64,000 bases of DNA from Coprinellus micaceus (lineage: Eukaryota; Basidiomycota; Agaricomycetes; Agaricales; Psathyrellaceae), in the NCBI GenBank assembly GCA_951394405.1, contig OX596344.1, forward strand, positions 2,728,001-2,792,000, read 5' to 3'. Made by a program: the position numbers and the translations under genes. Positions 34,486 through 45,677 of this stretch are shown here, piece by piece. The notes under the pieces were generated by a model, which saw only the letters and a list, made by a program, of their open reading frames with translations, was not told the origin of the DNA and did no database searches. The number at the start of each line of letters is the position of its first letter. Within the stretch, counting starts at the first letter, position 1.

Positions 34486-34858
34486 TCAAACGATGGCGTC
34501 CATCTCGGGATCCGCGGCGACCCACCCCAGCTTCAGAACATACATGTAGGCGGCCTTCTTCTGGGCGGCCACCTTGGTTAGGCCACTGGCCTTGGTCTGT
34601 TCAATTCCACCGACTAACCATTGGAAGGAGACTTTGAGTAAAGGATGAGATGAGGGGATACTTTACGCACCGAGCAGGCGCATTAAGAAAATGGGCCGAT
34701 GAAGAGATCCCCCTCGAGGCAAAACTTCGTCCCAAGAAAAGCCCACAACATGATTATGGACTAATTGGGTGTAGTCTGCATGTCAAGTGGCGAGGTTAGC
34801 AACAGAATAAGTGAATTTTGAAGGACGTACCCTTGTCGGGCGGGGATTGAGCACTCAT
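34486..34858 (-). CDS. Small protein resembling a single double-stranded-RNA-binding domain
   Basis: Three exons: 34831-34858, 34671-34775, 34486-34613, giving 86 residues. The introns are 55 and 57 nt with standard GT-AG ends (donors gtacgt and gtgcgt) and phases agree. Order of elements: a short start MSAQSPPDK, then DYTQLVHNHV, SWDEVLPRGGSLHRPIF, then GGIEQTKASGLTKVAAQKKA and YMYVLKLGW. This follows the dsRBD plan: helix 1 with Y-x-x-L-x-N, the G-x-x-H-x-P-x-F loop that enters the minor groove, then G-x-T-K-x-x-A-x-x-x-A-A leading helix 2. The match is by pattern and not by search. Nothing else is fused, so it would bind RNA alone or as a partner. No frame on this strand is long enough to reveal the gene without splicing. 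Confidence 0.65.
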
Positions 34859-35984
34859 TATAACTTATCAAAGTCACAGTATGGAGAATGGTGAGCTCAA
34901 ATATTGCTTGGATGAGGTGAGCGAGGAAATTTGTGAGTAATTTGGCGAGCCTGACCCTCCTTTATGTACAGAGGATTCAGATTGCATCTCTCAAGTGCTC
35001 CCTGACATCACGTAGAAACGGAGATGGGTGAGGACAAGTATTGGAGTCTACCTCATCCACACACTCGTTCGCTGTGGCCCCAGCTTCTCGCCTATGGACG
35101 ACACACACAAAATTTAACCGTACTTGAACTGAAGCTTGTGAGGCCCTCTCCAAAAAAGACCATCCCCGAGGTCGCCGACATTCTTGCGTACAATCCCTCG
35201 AACACGTTCGCTGTAAATATTATGCAGAGTACATAGTAATGCCCGAATAGGTAAGAAACGGGAGCCCACACGATTTACTCGAGAGAGAGTTCGTAACGAA
35301 TCTCCCCTTGTACTAAGATACTGTGTGCACGAATCACTCGCACTCCTGCAGAATTCCTCTACGTACATTCTGCATTTGTCTCATCCACCAGCACACCCAC
35401 CCCAGCTGTCTCCCTCTCTCATTCTTTTGAAGAACGTCGCGTTCGCTGCGTTGGGGTTGTGTTGAAGTTGTGGGCGCGGTGCGCACCCTGTGTGTCCCCC
35501 GGAGCGCCGTCATAGAAGGTGAACTCTGACCGTAACTCACTCCCTCAATGTCACCAAAAACCGCTCGATGGATACCGTTCGCGGGTATCTCTCACTATAT
35601 CGAGTGCCTGCTGGATCCGTGAGCTCACAAAGCTCAATCGGTACATCGAGTAAACACCCGTTTGTGGGTATCACGGAACGGAGAAATCTAGGCATGAGCC
35701 GAAGAGCTGAGGGCGAACGCTGAATATAATGTGAGTGCCATTCTCAGCTAAAGGTACAGAACTCGGATGGGAGGGTCTGTTTACCGTCTCAAGCTCCGTG
35801 TATGCTGAGGACAAATTGTAGCACAACGGTAGGATGAGTCAGGGAGTTAGTTCGATTCAAAATGGTGTCCAGTGGCACACAGCGGTATGCTATCTACCTC
35901 GGAAGGGCTTTCGTTTGACAAGCATGCATAACCTCAGCGCCAAACTCGGAGCACAGAGGGTTAAAGCAAGCGCAAGACTTCTTC
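34859..35984. other. Stretch with no supported gene
   Basis: Frames at 35114-35368 and 35334-35540 (minus) contain protein-like runs but no recognisable family and no consistent splice chain. Confidence 0.35.
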
Positions 35985-36540
35985 CTGTTAGAGGACGCAC
36001 AGCGAGGTCAAAGAAGCCACGAATATGGCGAAAGTCTCTCTCTTGTTCTGGGAACGTCCTCAAACGCGTTTGAGGACCCTGAACATGCATTGATGTCCAT
36101 AATGCGACTGCCGTGGCTGCGAGAGTAAGTGGGTCGTTGTGAATGGCGTAGATCGTCCGATCGATTGTGCGGTTCAAGGGTGGTTGTGGGGAAGGTTTAA
36201 TGAGGAAAATATCGATATATCGCGCATGAGCCGTCCGATACATTACTCTACCCTCTAGTTCCTAGGTGACTGAATGTGCGCCCACCGGAAGGAGCTATCG
36301 GGTTGAGACTTCGCTGTTCTAAACTTATTCTGGACTGAGTGCACAGGATAGGGTGACCCGCTGCGCGTGTCTTACTATACCGAGCACCTTTCACGGGAGA
36401 CATCCGCATAGCTTCGGTGTCCCAGTACAGCTCCTCCACTGGGTGGTAACGAGCCCACGTCTGACAGATTAGGGCCAAATGATTTGCAAGCATATCTCCG
36501 TAATGCGGATTCCTGCCTGACGAGGGTCAGTTTCTCCCAA
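35985..36540 (-). pseudogene. Third, degenerate copy of the Zn2Cys6-like gene
   Basis: The minus strand keeps pieces in the right order but in different frames: RQAGIRI, then YHPVEELYWDTEAMRM, then KPSPQPPLNRTIDRTIYAI and NDPLTLAATAVALW. They match R-Q-A-R-I-L-I, R-V-K-E-L-Y-W, I-P-S-P-Q-P-A-L-N-Y-T-V-G-R-T-I-Y and N-D-P-T-Y-S of the intact gene at 39506-40282. Stops and frameshifts separate them, and the zinc-cluster end is not found. Confidence 0.6.
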
Positions 36541-38100
36541 CCTGGGCCACACCCGATGTATCGGTGTCCGCGTTAGTGCTTCTAGGGTACACGCAATGGA
36601 GGCCAGAATCGAGACACTTTTCCCGTGCATGACCTTGCCATCCAAGCTCGTATGTTCCGCCGGAGATGTCCATGGCGAGTAAGTGGTACCCGTAGATCGC
36701 TGACATGGGCCAATTAGTTCCGTGGAAACAAGTTGTAGTTGAAGAAGTGGTAATCTGTTCGACGGGGTCGTCGAGGCCGAATAGGGGCGTATGACGTTTT
36801 AGGGTGATGGGCGCCGAAGGTCTAGACTATGCGAAGTTCACCACACTCCGAATCTTGAACTCAAACCACGACCATCCGTCCCAGCGCAGCTGGAACTCCC
36901 CTATTGGCCACGGGTGAGGTGAGGAAATCGGCGACATTACCCAGGAAAGAAAGCGTCAAAATAGATCCAGGTCGGTTTCGGTTGAGTTTCGCCTTTGAAA
37001 TTCTAGCATTGATCCCTTTGTTGGGCATACACAGGTGCTTTCTCCTCGCCCCATCGCCGAGACGGCGATAGTTCGCAGTGCTACTGTGGGATCTCCCAGA
37101 TCTCAACCTGTGGAGAACCTTGTTGTCGCCTCTCAAGCGCCCAAGCATTCTGGCGCCGACCGGACTGGATCTCCTTTCGACACGCTCTTATGATTCAGCT
37201 CTTCTATTCCACGGGGGATGCGCTATCTAAAGAAGTACACAGGTCGGAACCCTGAGATGGCCCTTCATCGCTCGCTGAACAGCTAGCCCTCAGATATGTC
37301 GCTGCACGGAAACGCTCTGGTGCGCCTCCGGAAATCTGTCTCTTACAACGAATCCGCTGCAGTAGCGACCGCCCCCAACCACTAACCGCAGGGGTTGCTA
37401 CCGATACTTCGCCCAAGTATGGGCGATAGCCGCAAGCCATTCTGTATCGAGCGCTCGTCACTTAGTCCTTCCAATACTAATACTGGTGTTCCTCCCGAAA
37501 ACTCAACGACTCTCCGATCTACGGCTCTGCTTCGGCGGTCCATTGAAGGCTCTCCTGTTTTCACGCCGACGCGGATAGTGGTTGATCCCTTGTTTCCTCC
37601 CTCGCGTTGTCCCAGTCCGCCGCTTCGTAACGGATCTTCGATCCCCGCTGGAAATCCACTGGTGCTATGTAAGGCTCTCTCACACCGGCGCTAGTGACAC
37701 CGTAGAGCATCCATCTCTTATGGTATACCGCTCCCAAGTCACGCTCACCCTATTGCTACCGCAGGCGCTGAGAGGCGTTCTGAACCGACAGCGCGCAATA
37801 TAATCTTTCTTCATCCTGAACGTACTACCTAACGTCAAACGCACTTCGCGCGGACTCTACTTCTGCCGACGTGGGCGCGTATCCAATGAAATTTCCGCCA
37901 ACGGTTCTCCCTGACGCCTTCGATGTCCAGGTAGTGCGATCAAGTGTCATTCAACAGTCTGCAACCTATTGAAACTGCCCTGGAAACGTACGAAACTCCA
38001 ACGAAACCTGTCAGGAAGTCACCAGGGAAATGACATGATCCCGGTTCGTTGGCCGACTTGACTCATGCGCCATCCCTCGAGCCCCAAAGCGTCCAGTAAG
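36541..38100. other. Upstream region of lectin C; paralogous to the lectin A-B intergenic region
   Basis: The minus strand of about 37490-37560 matches 15270-15330, and 37920-38110 matches the lectin A promoter. The minus strand has a 60-codon frame (37382-37564) containing VEFSGGTPVLVLEGLSDE, matching VEFSGVTLAIV at 15300. This may be a broken divergent gene shared by both loci. No intact gene is supported. Confidence 0.4.
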
Positions 38101-38108
38101 TATAAGTA
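38101..38108 (+). promoter_or_regulatory. TATA-like box of lectin C
   Basis: TATAAGTA, about 107 bp before the ATG at 38208, followed by TGCCCTGACCT, as in lectin A. Confidence 0.6.
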
Positions 38109-38207
38109 GTGCCCTGACCTCTCCTGAACTCATTGAAGCTCAGCAAGGGTTGAACTCCCGTTCCATCGTTGTGAAACTACCTCTCTCTCACCCCTCGCCA
38201 GCTCGTC

Positions 38208-38875
38208 ATGGTGAAGAACGATCCCAAGATCATCAAGAACGTTGCCTTCGGGAACCGTGTCGTCGATCTTCCCAGTGGGCAAACCAACTCGGAGTTCACT
38301 GGGTTTTCGCGCCACAACGGGACAAACCAGCAGGTGCTGCTCGTCTCTGCCACTTGGAGAATCACCTGTGGTTGCTGAAGCCCTGGCCGCTCATAGTTCA
38401 CATTCGTGCGCGAGCATGGGAGGGAGTATAAGATTTTCGCCACTGCTAACAGTGGAGAACTTGTGCACATCAGCAGTGCCGGTCCCTCCGAGGTACGTAT
38501 GTCACAATAGGAACGGCTGTGGAGCACGGAGCTAAGAGCAATATGATAAAGGGGAACACCTTGGCCGGGGGTGATGCGTCCTCAATCTACACCGTTAGGC
38601 GATTCATCGGGTACTACCAGTGAGTTCTACAGTTACTTATATGTTGCCCGTTGGCTCGTAATCTCATGAGTACCGCTATTAGTATCAGCATAGACCACGA
38701 CGATGGGACGCCCCTTTTCTGGACGCTGACGAGCGGCGTCAAAGGAACCAAGGTATGTTACCTCGAAATTAGGCGCGACTCATACTTCTAATCCTCTCCA
38801 CTATCTCAGATCACCTTGCAGCGAGCTAATAACGGCTTAAACCAACTTTGGTGCCTCTTTGACGTGCCGGAGTAA
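38208..38875 (+). CDS. Ricin-B-type (beta-trefoil) lectin, copy C
   Basis: Five exons: 38208-38333, 38397-38492, 38552-38619, 38683-38752, 38810-38875, giving 141 residues with whole-codon sum. Intron positions and phases are the same as in A and B. Exon 1 has I-I-K-N-V-A-F-G-N-R-V-V-D-L-P and ends N-G-T-N-Q-Q. Exon 2 has FTFVREHGREYKIF. Exon 4 has ISIDHDDGTPLFWTLTSG, and the last ends LNQLWCLFDVPE. There is no signal peptide, so it is probably cytoplasmic. The promoter is conserved with copy A over about 190 bp. Copy C is the best preserved relative of A by exon length. Confidence 0.85.
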
Positions 38876-39059
38876 GCGCCCAAGCACCTCGGAAAAACGG
38901 GCCCTGACCAGTTCGCATTGAGGTGGATTCCTTTTCCACCACAGAGACCCGGACTTGTGCTAAGTATTGGTGTATAGTATACTTTGTATTAATCTCAGGT
39001 TAACCTGACTATGTACTGAGACCCGCTGTTTGCATGTACATCCTCAACTGACATGAACG

Positions 39060-39400
39060 GGCATCCAGAATGGGCGATATAGACGTCCCGGTTCACAGAA
39101 AGCAGGCAAGAAGGTGGCCAGTGCCCAGATCTGAGGACACATTCCTAATGTTCGCGAAGACGATAGGGGGTCAGGATTTGCAAGGTAAAAGGCAGGTGAC
39201 GACGGTTGACAGCAAGGAGGCCGAATGGTGGGACATTCGAGACCTTGGTGGGCCTTCCCAATATCGCTCGGGTGCCCTAGGCCGTCGGTCGATAAGATCC
39301 GAAGCGCACAGCCTTGGGCGCTTATTGTGCGGACCAACTGTGGCATGGTCTCAGACGCGCGCTCTTTCACCCTTTGACTAAGGAACAGACTCGAGCGGAG
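39060..39400 (-). repeat. 3' tail of the duplicated Zn2Cys6 block
   Basis: The minus strand matches plus-strand 17990-18430, which likewise follows the damaged Zn2Cys6 copy. Shared runs include the CCTTGCTG and CCCTATCGTC segments. Relative to the lectin next to it, the Zn2Cys6 block here is turned round compared with the 16-18 kb locus. Confidence 0.6.
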
Positions 39401-39505
39401 CAACAGTGCATTGACAAAATTCTCTGGGAACTAAGTATGGGCCGTAGACAAAAGTGGAATATTTCGCGAGACCGTAATAGTCAAAGTGAGGTAGCTTTGA
39501 TTGGA

Positions 39506-40282
39506 TTAGGTGTACCCACGGGACCAATCCGCAGAATTAACACCTATAGGCCCAAAGTGACCGTTCAGAGCCTCTGGGTTCGTATCGAAAAGGTGCGCGA
39601 ATTCATCTTCAGGTGAGGGGAAAAGGTCCATGTCGACAACGGGAGCTGAATACTTGTGAGAGTACGTCGGGTCGTTGGTCGTGGTGTAAATCGTTCGACC
39701 GACTGTGTAATTCAAGGCTGGTTGAGGTGAAGGTATCACAGAGATAACTCTGATCGCTCTCTTGTGAGCCATGCGATCTCTTGACATATCCTCCCAGAAC
39801 TCTTGAACGTCTCCGCGCTCCCCCTTCCAACCACAGTGGACCTTACGCCAAAAGCATTCGTCAGGCTTAACGGCCTCCGGGTCTTTCTGGAACTGATGTG
39901 CGGCGTAAAGAGCGACTCCGCGCATAGTGGGTATTGGGCTATTCCAAGACCTCTTAGCGAATTCCATCCGTCCAGCTTCGTCATCCCAGTACAGCTCCTT
40001 CACTCTGTGGGAGGTGCGAGCCCACATGCCCCGAATGAGGGGGAGGTAGGTTGCGAGATTATCACATTTCGTGTACAGGATGAGGATCCTCGCTTGACGA
40101 ACGTAGAAAGTCTCCCATCCAGGGGGAAAAGAAGAACCTGAACTCGCGTTGTCGGTGTCGGAATCGCAAGGGAAACCGCAAGTCACCCCACAATCAATGC
40201 AGTTGGAGCAGTCTTGGATCCCATCGCATGGTATGCTCATGACTTCGCAGTACTCGCACGTTTTGTTCGAGAAGTCCATCAC
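39506..40282 (-). CDS. Zn2Cys6-type zinc-cluster protein lacking the usual basic residues
   Basis: One exon, 258 residues. Six Cys sit at 9, 12, 19, 25, 28 and 35, which is C-x2-C-x6-C-x5-C-x2-C-x6-C, exactly the GAL4-type binuclear zinc cluster. Extra Cys are at 31 and 39. The basic residues that normally follow the second Cys and touch DNA are replaced by E-V-M-S-I-P, so the cluster may fold without classic DNA binding. The body (about residues 70-215) is helical, with YLPLIRGMW, HRVKELYWDDEAGRM and CFWRKVHCGWKGERGDVQEF. No known transcription-factor middle domain is recognised. Met 1 and Met 2 are both possible starts. A TATATATAAC box lies about 90 bp upstream. Two damaged copies exist at 17222-17890 and 35985-36540. 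Confidence 0.65.
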   Translation of the reverse strand: MMDFSNKTCEYCEVMSIPCDGIQDCSNCIDCGVTCGFPCDSDTDNASSGSSFPPGWETFYVRQARILILYTKCDNLATYLPLIRGMWARTSHRVKELYWDDEAGRMEFAKRSWNSPIPTMRGVALYAAHQFQKDPEAVKPDECFWRKVHCGWKGERGDVQEFWEDMSRDRMAHKRAIRVISVIPSPQPALNYTVGRTIYTTTNDPTYSHKYSAPVVDMDLFPSPEDEFAHLFDTNPEALNGHFGPIGVNSADWSRGYT

Positions 40283-40372
40283 TTGGAGTTGTGAAAATTG
40301 AGGCTACTGGGTCTGGGTTAGTTAGAGGGTGTCGAAAGAGTGAAGTGAGTTGGAAACGGTCAATGGCATAGT

Positions 40373-40380
40373 TATATATA
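40373..40380 (-). promoter_or_regulatory. TATA box of the zinc-cluster gene
   Basis: The minus strand reads GGTATATATAAC, about 91-98 bp before the ATG at 40282. Confidence 0.55.
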
Positions 40381-41985
40381 CCCTCTCCCTGGTGTGCTTT
40401 GCCATCATTTTCAATTGCATGTGCGGTAGTCATTGGAAGCACTCTTTGACCAAACATTGACCTTTGCTGCTATCGCTCGTTGCTTTGATTGAATGGTCCA
40501 CCCCCCATATCCCATCACGCCGAGACTGAGGTCGGTATATTATACTGGGTGCCAAGGGGTAGGTAGGTAGGGGAGTCGTGGCTTTGACCAGGCGGTCGGT
40601 CAGGCGCCCTTTCATCTCCTCCATCCACACTGCCTCAGGTCCGAGTATGGATCCGCTATGCATGCCAAATGCCGCTTCCCGTGGTTGTAGTATACACGGT
40701 GCGAACAACTAGCCATTTCATTCTCCTGTCTTACGGAAAGTGATGCGGAACCCCTGCGAAATTCGGTTCTTCGATCCTAGCAACCTCGATCGCTCGTGTC
40801 GGTTCTCGGCGATGCTCCCAGTCATGCCCCGCGGGTGGAATCTGAATGATCGCGAAACCGTTCAAACTCGTTGTGGCATTCTACCGCCCGTGTGTCCACC
40901 CATGGAAGAGCGAGCCCGATGTCTTTCAGCATCCTCCCGAGGAGGCTTCCGAGACAAATCCAAAAGTAGAACCGACCTTTCATGCGAGGTTACCTGGATC
41001 CCGGAGAAATTACTTTTATGACACTCTAGCGCCTGAGTGTCAATCCCTGCAGTGACAAGCGTGGTGCTTTCCAGCGTCATTGGGAGAAAGGCACCAGGGG
41101 AAGCGTAGAAGGAACTTGAACCCTTCACATGAGGTGATCCGAGCCAGTGGTATTACCTGGCTCCTAGTGAAAGCAGGGTTCCTCGGGGTGTGGGGTTTGT
41201 CGCCGAACGTGACCATCCAGCTTCCGTTCTATATGCGAGTAAGGAATGGCCTCACTGTTCGGTACCCATGGGTGTTCCCCGGTTTATATACTGCTTAGTC
41301 GGACCCCCTGGTGCCCTTGTCGCTCCCCAACCCACCTTGCTTCCCACATCGCTTGCGTTTTCACCGTACCAGGATGGAGAACTTGGATGTCACCAGCGTC
41401 AACATTCCTCGCCTTCGGCATGAGTATCGATTGGTTATGAATTATGCTGTACGTCCTTTACACTCCTCGACCACGTTAACGAGCCTCACTCGATTGGCAG
41501 TACTACTCAGGTGCTCCTTCCATGCTTGGGTTGTGACGTCCCAAGTACTGATATTATTCCCCAGTCGGATTCGCCGTCGCATATGTACGCGTTTAGAAAT
41601 CAAAGTCTGCCCGCCTCGGGTGACCTCCTCCTCATCGCAGCTCTATCACTTTATTTTGACAATGGACACTGAGGTGGGCGATGGCGCTGTGAGCACCGCA
41701 ACCTCAGACAGAAACCATGCCGTTCGTCTTCACAGGTCTCCCACATCTGGACTGGAAGAAGATGGACCCTGGGCGGGGCTATATATTTGCCTACCCGGTA
41801 CATCCCCCTCCTACACCTTGGATTAAACATTGCGCGTATGCGTCCTCTCACTTTGACATAGCGCAAAGCGGAGCCTAATATTTTTGTTCTAGAGCAAGTG
41901 ATGACCCCCACATACTTCTCCACTAAAGTATGCCCCTTTACCTCCCGCTTTTTAGAATCGGAAGCTCATGATTTTTGCCGACCCC
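40381..41985. other. Stretch with no fixed gene model
   Basis: May hold 5' exons of the DUF6534-type gene that follows (for example a Met at 41373), but the splice chain could not be fixed. Other frames are unrecognised. Confidence 0.35.
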
Positions 41986-41989
41986 TACA

Positions 41990-42830
41990 GTCATGTGCCA
42001 TCCTCGGTCACCTTCAATCTGGTATGGTGGTATAATGTTACCTCGGTGAAGTTAATCCCTGATACACCGCTAGTGGGACAGGCAATGATCGTACTCAGCA
42101 CCGACCGTATGTAGTTTCCCAGGTTCGTTAGTCGCTGGATACCCCAGGTTGATGCACCACGCTCTACCAGTTGCCTTGACATTCTCTATCTACATCCTAA
42201 TCGGTGCCACGAAGCGGTCCCTGATCCTCGTGGGCATTGTTTACCTGGTAAGAGGGTGCCAGCTATGCGCAGTCGCGATTTCCGGGATGACCATTTTTCT
42301 AGGCTCTCTGCGGACCTGTTGCAGCGCTCTTCGCAATCCAAGTGTCTAGGATGTGTACGTTCCCGACGCCTCAACGTCTCTGAGACCGCCCTCCTGACAG
42401 AAGTGAGGTCAGCGACAGACATGTTGATACCATCCGAATATCGAGTTCGGTTGGCCGAGCTGGAATTGCCCTGCCTGTACAGCACTCAGAGACCGTCAAA
42501 CATCCTCAAAGCTTTGGGGGTCTTGTATCTCGGTGGCGCACTCAGTAAGTTCATGTCCTTACAACGCGTGACGGCCCCTTTTTCACCTTTTCTGTCTGCA
42601 GTTAGCACCGCGCTTGCCATCGCCGTTTTTATTATTCGATCCAAGCGCCAGAGCGCCAGTGTCCTCCGCTCTTTCCATAGGGATGGGGCTGGTTACCACC
42701 TCGCGGCATGCGGTAGGTTTCAACCATGACGATTACAGTATACGAGCATATACAAAGCCTTTTAACAGCATCTCGTTTCTCGTACGCACTTCTGAACGCA
42801 GCTAGCCTTGGAGTGAGTGCTCTACTCAGT
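41990..42830 (+). CDS. DUF6534-type membrane protein, partial model
   Basis: Plus-strand exons align in order with the better DUF6534 gene at 44495-45677. VTFNLVWWYNVTSVKL matches the W-rich segment after helix 4. RSLILVGIVYLVRGCQLCAVA corresponds to the C-L-Q-C-S-A-A segment there. LGVLYLGGAL then joins STALAIAVFIIRSKRQSASV across a GTAAGT...CTGCAG intron (42545-42600). Start, stop and 5' exons are uncertain and the copy may be damaged. The family is a multi-helix membrane protein of unknown function, expanded in Agaricomycetes. Confidence 0.4.
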
Positions 42831-44494
42831 GGCGATGTACTGCACGTTCAGCTGACGTTTATCAGAGGGGATTTTCGAGCTACCTCTTGAATGTCCATAG
42901 CGACGCTTTTTTGAGGTAAGTCTCCCAGGAATATTGCAACCCGGCCTCAACTGAACATCTCGTGGAAGGATGCACCTTCTTTTCGGCCCAATATTGGCGA
43001 CCAACCTGATCTTCCATCTGAAGAACGCCACCGATTCTGACACGCGAAGCGTCGTCTCAACTCTGATATTTGGTCAAAGGGAGGACAATACTTCGGCCGC
43101 TACGAATAATGGACGAAGGATATGAAGGCGGGAGTGTAACCAGAATGACACTTCGTCGAGTGACCGATGGGGACCCTTCTTCGCGTTAGGCCTAGGGATA
43201 CTTGAGTGCACTAGATACTCCTTTGCTACTTTCGTCAATTAGTGCCTCGTTCTTACACCATAGCTAAATATTGAAAGTCTCCTGCCTTCCTCGCGCAAGC
43301 CTGCCTCGTTCCGCCACAGATAGGGGCCCCGGATCTGATGGGCCATCACGGTCTAGGTTGTATTATTTATTCTTTTATGATTTATTCCTGCGGCGCTGGT
43401 CGTCTTGTTGCCCTCAAACCATCACCACCGATACCCGCACATCCCTCTTCGGGCCTCTCCAGGGCCTGGAAATAGGTCGTAAAAGAGCCACTTGTTAGAG
43501 CTCAACTGTCTCTGCCACTCTCCCCCGACCCCCAAACACTTCCAACAGCATGTTTCCCAGTTCGCTCGAACCCACACCTTGACTCCAGAGGGTGGGTGCG
43601 AACCTCGAGAGGACACCCCCTTTCTCCCATCCTTAGGCTTCTGCAGACCGAGGAGACCAACCTCTGGTTCACTACGTTCCTGACAAGCTTTGGCCGCTAC
43701 AATATCGGTATCCATTGGCGGACTGCTCTTGGCAACACATTGTTCTTGGGCCCTCTGTCATGTATCTCGAGAGAAAGGGGAAATCTGCTCCTGTCTCCGA
43801 TTCGTGTAGTTGGCGCGAGGAACTACGGCGATTCTTGAGTGCGCATACGGACATATATACAGTGGTCCCGAATTTCCCTATTCCCCCCCCCTTGGTGCGC
43901 TGGCTCAAGGTTTCCCCAATATCCCTGGCTCCTGCGCCTTCACTCCGGTGCTCCATCACAGGATACATTACTGGTATCCTACCGTAGATGCTCTGCCCTT
44001 TATGGCTTCGCTCGTCCAAATTGTGGTCTCGTAACGAAGATTCTATACCTGAAAACGCCAGATAGGCCTCAAGGGGACTCCGGATGTTCTATCTGGCCAG
44101 CACGTCAACAACTAAACAGTCGATTAGCTTGCCCGAATGGACCCTCGTTATTAAACCATTGTTATATAAGGTACAACCCTCCTTCTATCCGTATTCGCTT
44201 CACGACATTGCCCACAAAATACAGGATCGCGCACAAAGAAACTCCCTTTCAGACATGAGCCCTGGGCTTGGCACCTCCGTCCTTCCGGCGGGGTTCGCGC
44301 TGCCCTAGCCCAATCGTTAATCCACGTCGACTGAAACGGACCCGATGACGTCCTGCATGAAAACACGTTGCTCGTAGTTGCTTCGTCGTTCTCGCTTCCG
44401 AGACCGGTGGATATGGGAACCTGGCCTGCGACTGTTACCGCACCCCGTGTATGTCATCCCTTTGGTCTGGATTACCCCTCGCACACCTTCCCTG
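42831..44494. other. Stretch with no supported gene
   Basis: Unrecognised frames on both strands (43422-44258). No repeats or RNA genes are seen. Confidence 0.35.
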
Positions 44495-45677
44495 TCAGGC
44501 GCAGTGGAAAGAGAGACTCTGCGTTGGAAGGTCTCGGCCATTGAGCGATGCGAGCAAGACGACCGCGTACAGTCTTCCGAGGAGGACTTCGCTAAACGCA
44601 CCAAAACGTAAGGATTCGCTCGAATCAGAGAGAAGGTTACTTACAAGCAAATGTAGAACCAAGAATCGGGAAGCCTCAGGTATACTAGGAAGGTAGCCAG
44701 CGCACAGATCGTTGTGATCAGACCGTTCTCGATTGTGTGGACGATGAGTCTGTCTAGAAGTCGCTTTGAGGGTGAGTAGTCGACCGACCGGCGCTCAGCG
44801 AAGAGTATGGTGGCGATCGTTGTCGAAATGAGGATATCGCATGCGAAGCTCCCAGCGAGCCAAAGGGTCACTGTCGTCTTGAGAGTCTGGAGGAGCGCGA
44901 CATCGCGGGCGAGGAGAGTGAATTGAATCGTCACGCCTACTGCCGCGGAGCACTGCAGGCACGCCGTCTAGACACTCTGTCAGCCATGGACCCCGACCGC
45001 TACCCGGGCTGGGCGTACCATTACAACGAGGCATGCCGCTATCTTGCCAAAAGCATCTTGGTTTAATCGGATGATCCTCCATGCGAAGAACATCTGTGTG
45101 CAAAGGCCGACTGAAACCATGGAGCGGGTTAGCCATTCGAAATCCAATGGGCGGTCTACACCACGCACCAGCTCCGTTAAGCGATGGCATTGCAGCACCC
45201 GACCAGGGCGCCGTCAACAGGATACTTGAATCCCCGAACCCTTCGGCCAGCATGGTGTAGAGAGTGTGTGTTGAAAAGAAAATGTGGAGGAGTTCGATGG
45301 CTACTACTATCCCGACTACAGTCCTACCTTCAGCGGATATTCCAATTTCACCGAACCCGCGGACTCACTTAGGTATCGAAAGGCAGGTCGATCTGACCTA
45401 GCGAACTTCGAATAGTAGAAATCTGTTTTGACGATTAGAGTTGCTCTCAACTGATAAGAAGTCGTAATCCGCACACAGTTGTGTTGCAAACACTCCATTC
45501 AAGAAGAAACCGAGGAGGGAACCCATCAACTAAACGCTGACTTTGAGCTCGGAGAACCATCGTCAACCGAAATAGGGGGATATCTGTACCAGTGGGCCGG
45601 TCCTGGATGTGCTAATCAACGCTGAGAACAGCGTATTCGTAGTGCTATACTCACTTTCCGATGTACGCGCTCGGCAT
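44495..45677 (-). CDS. DUF6534 domain membrane protein
   Basis: Multi-exon. It starts MPSAYIGK (45677, donor gtgagt). LMGSLLGFFLNGVFATQ and, after an intron of about 52 nt, YYSKFARSDRPAFRYL follow. Next come VAIELLHIFFSTHTLYTML, GFGDSSILLTAPW, MVSVGLCTQMFFAWRI (the Q-x-F-F-A-W-R-I signature), TVTLWLAGSFACDILISTTI, RLLDRLIVHTIENGLITT and WFYIC. A last exon joins across GTAAGT...GTTTAG and ends EVLLGRLYAVVLLASLNGR then a short tail to TGA at 44497-44495. These are the conserved blocks of DUF6534 in the usual order. Around six or seven membrane helices are present. The function is unknown. Confidence 0.75.
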
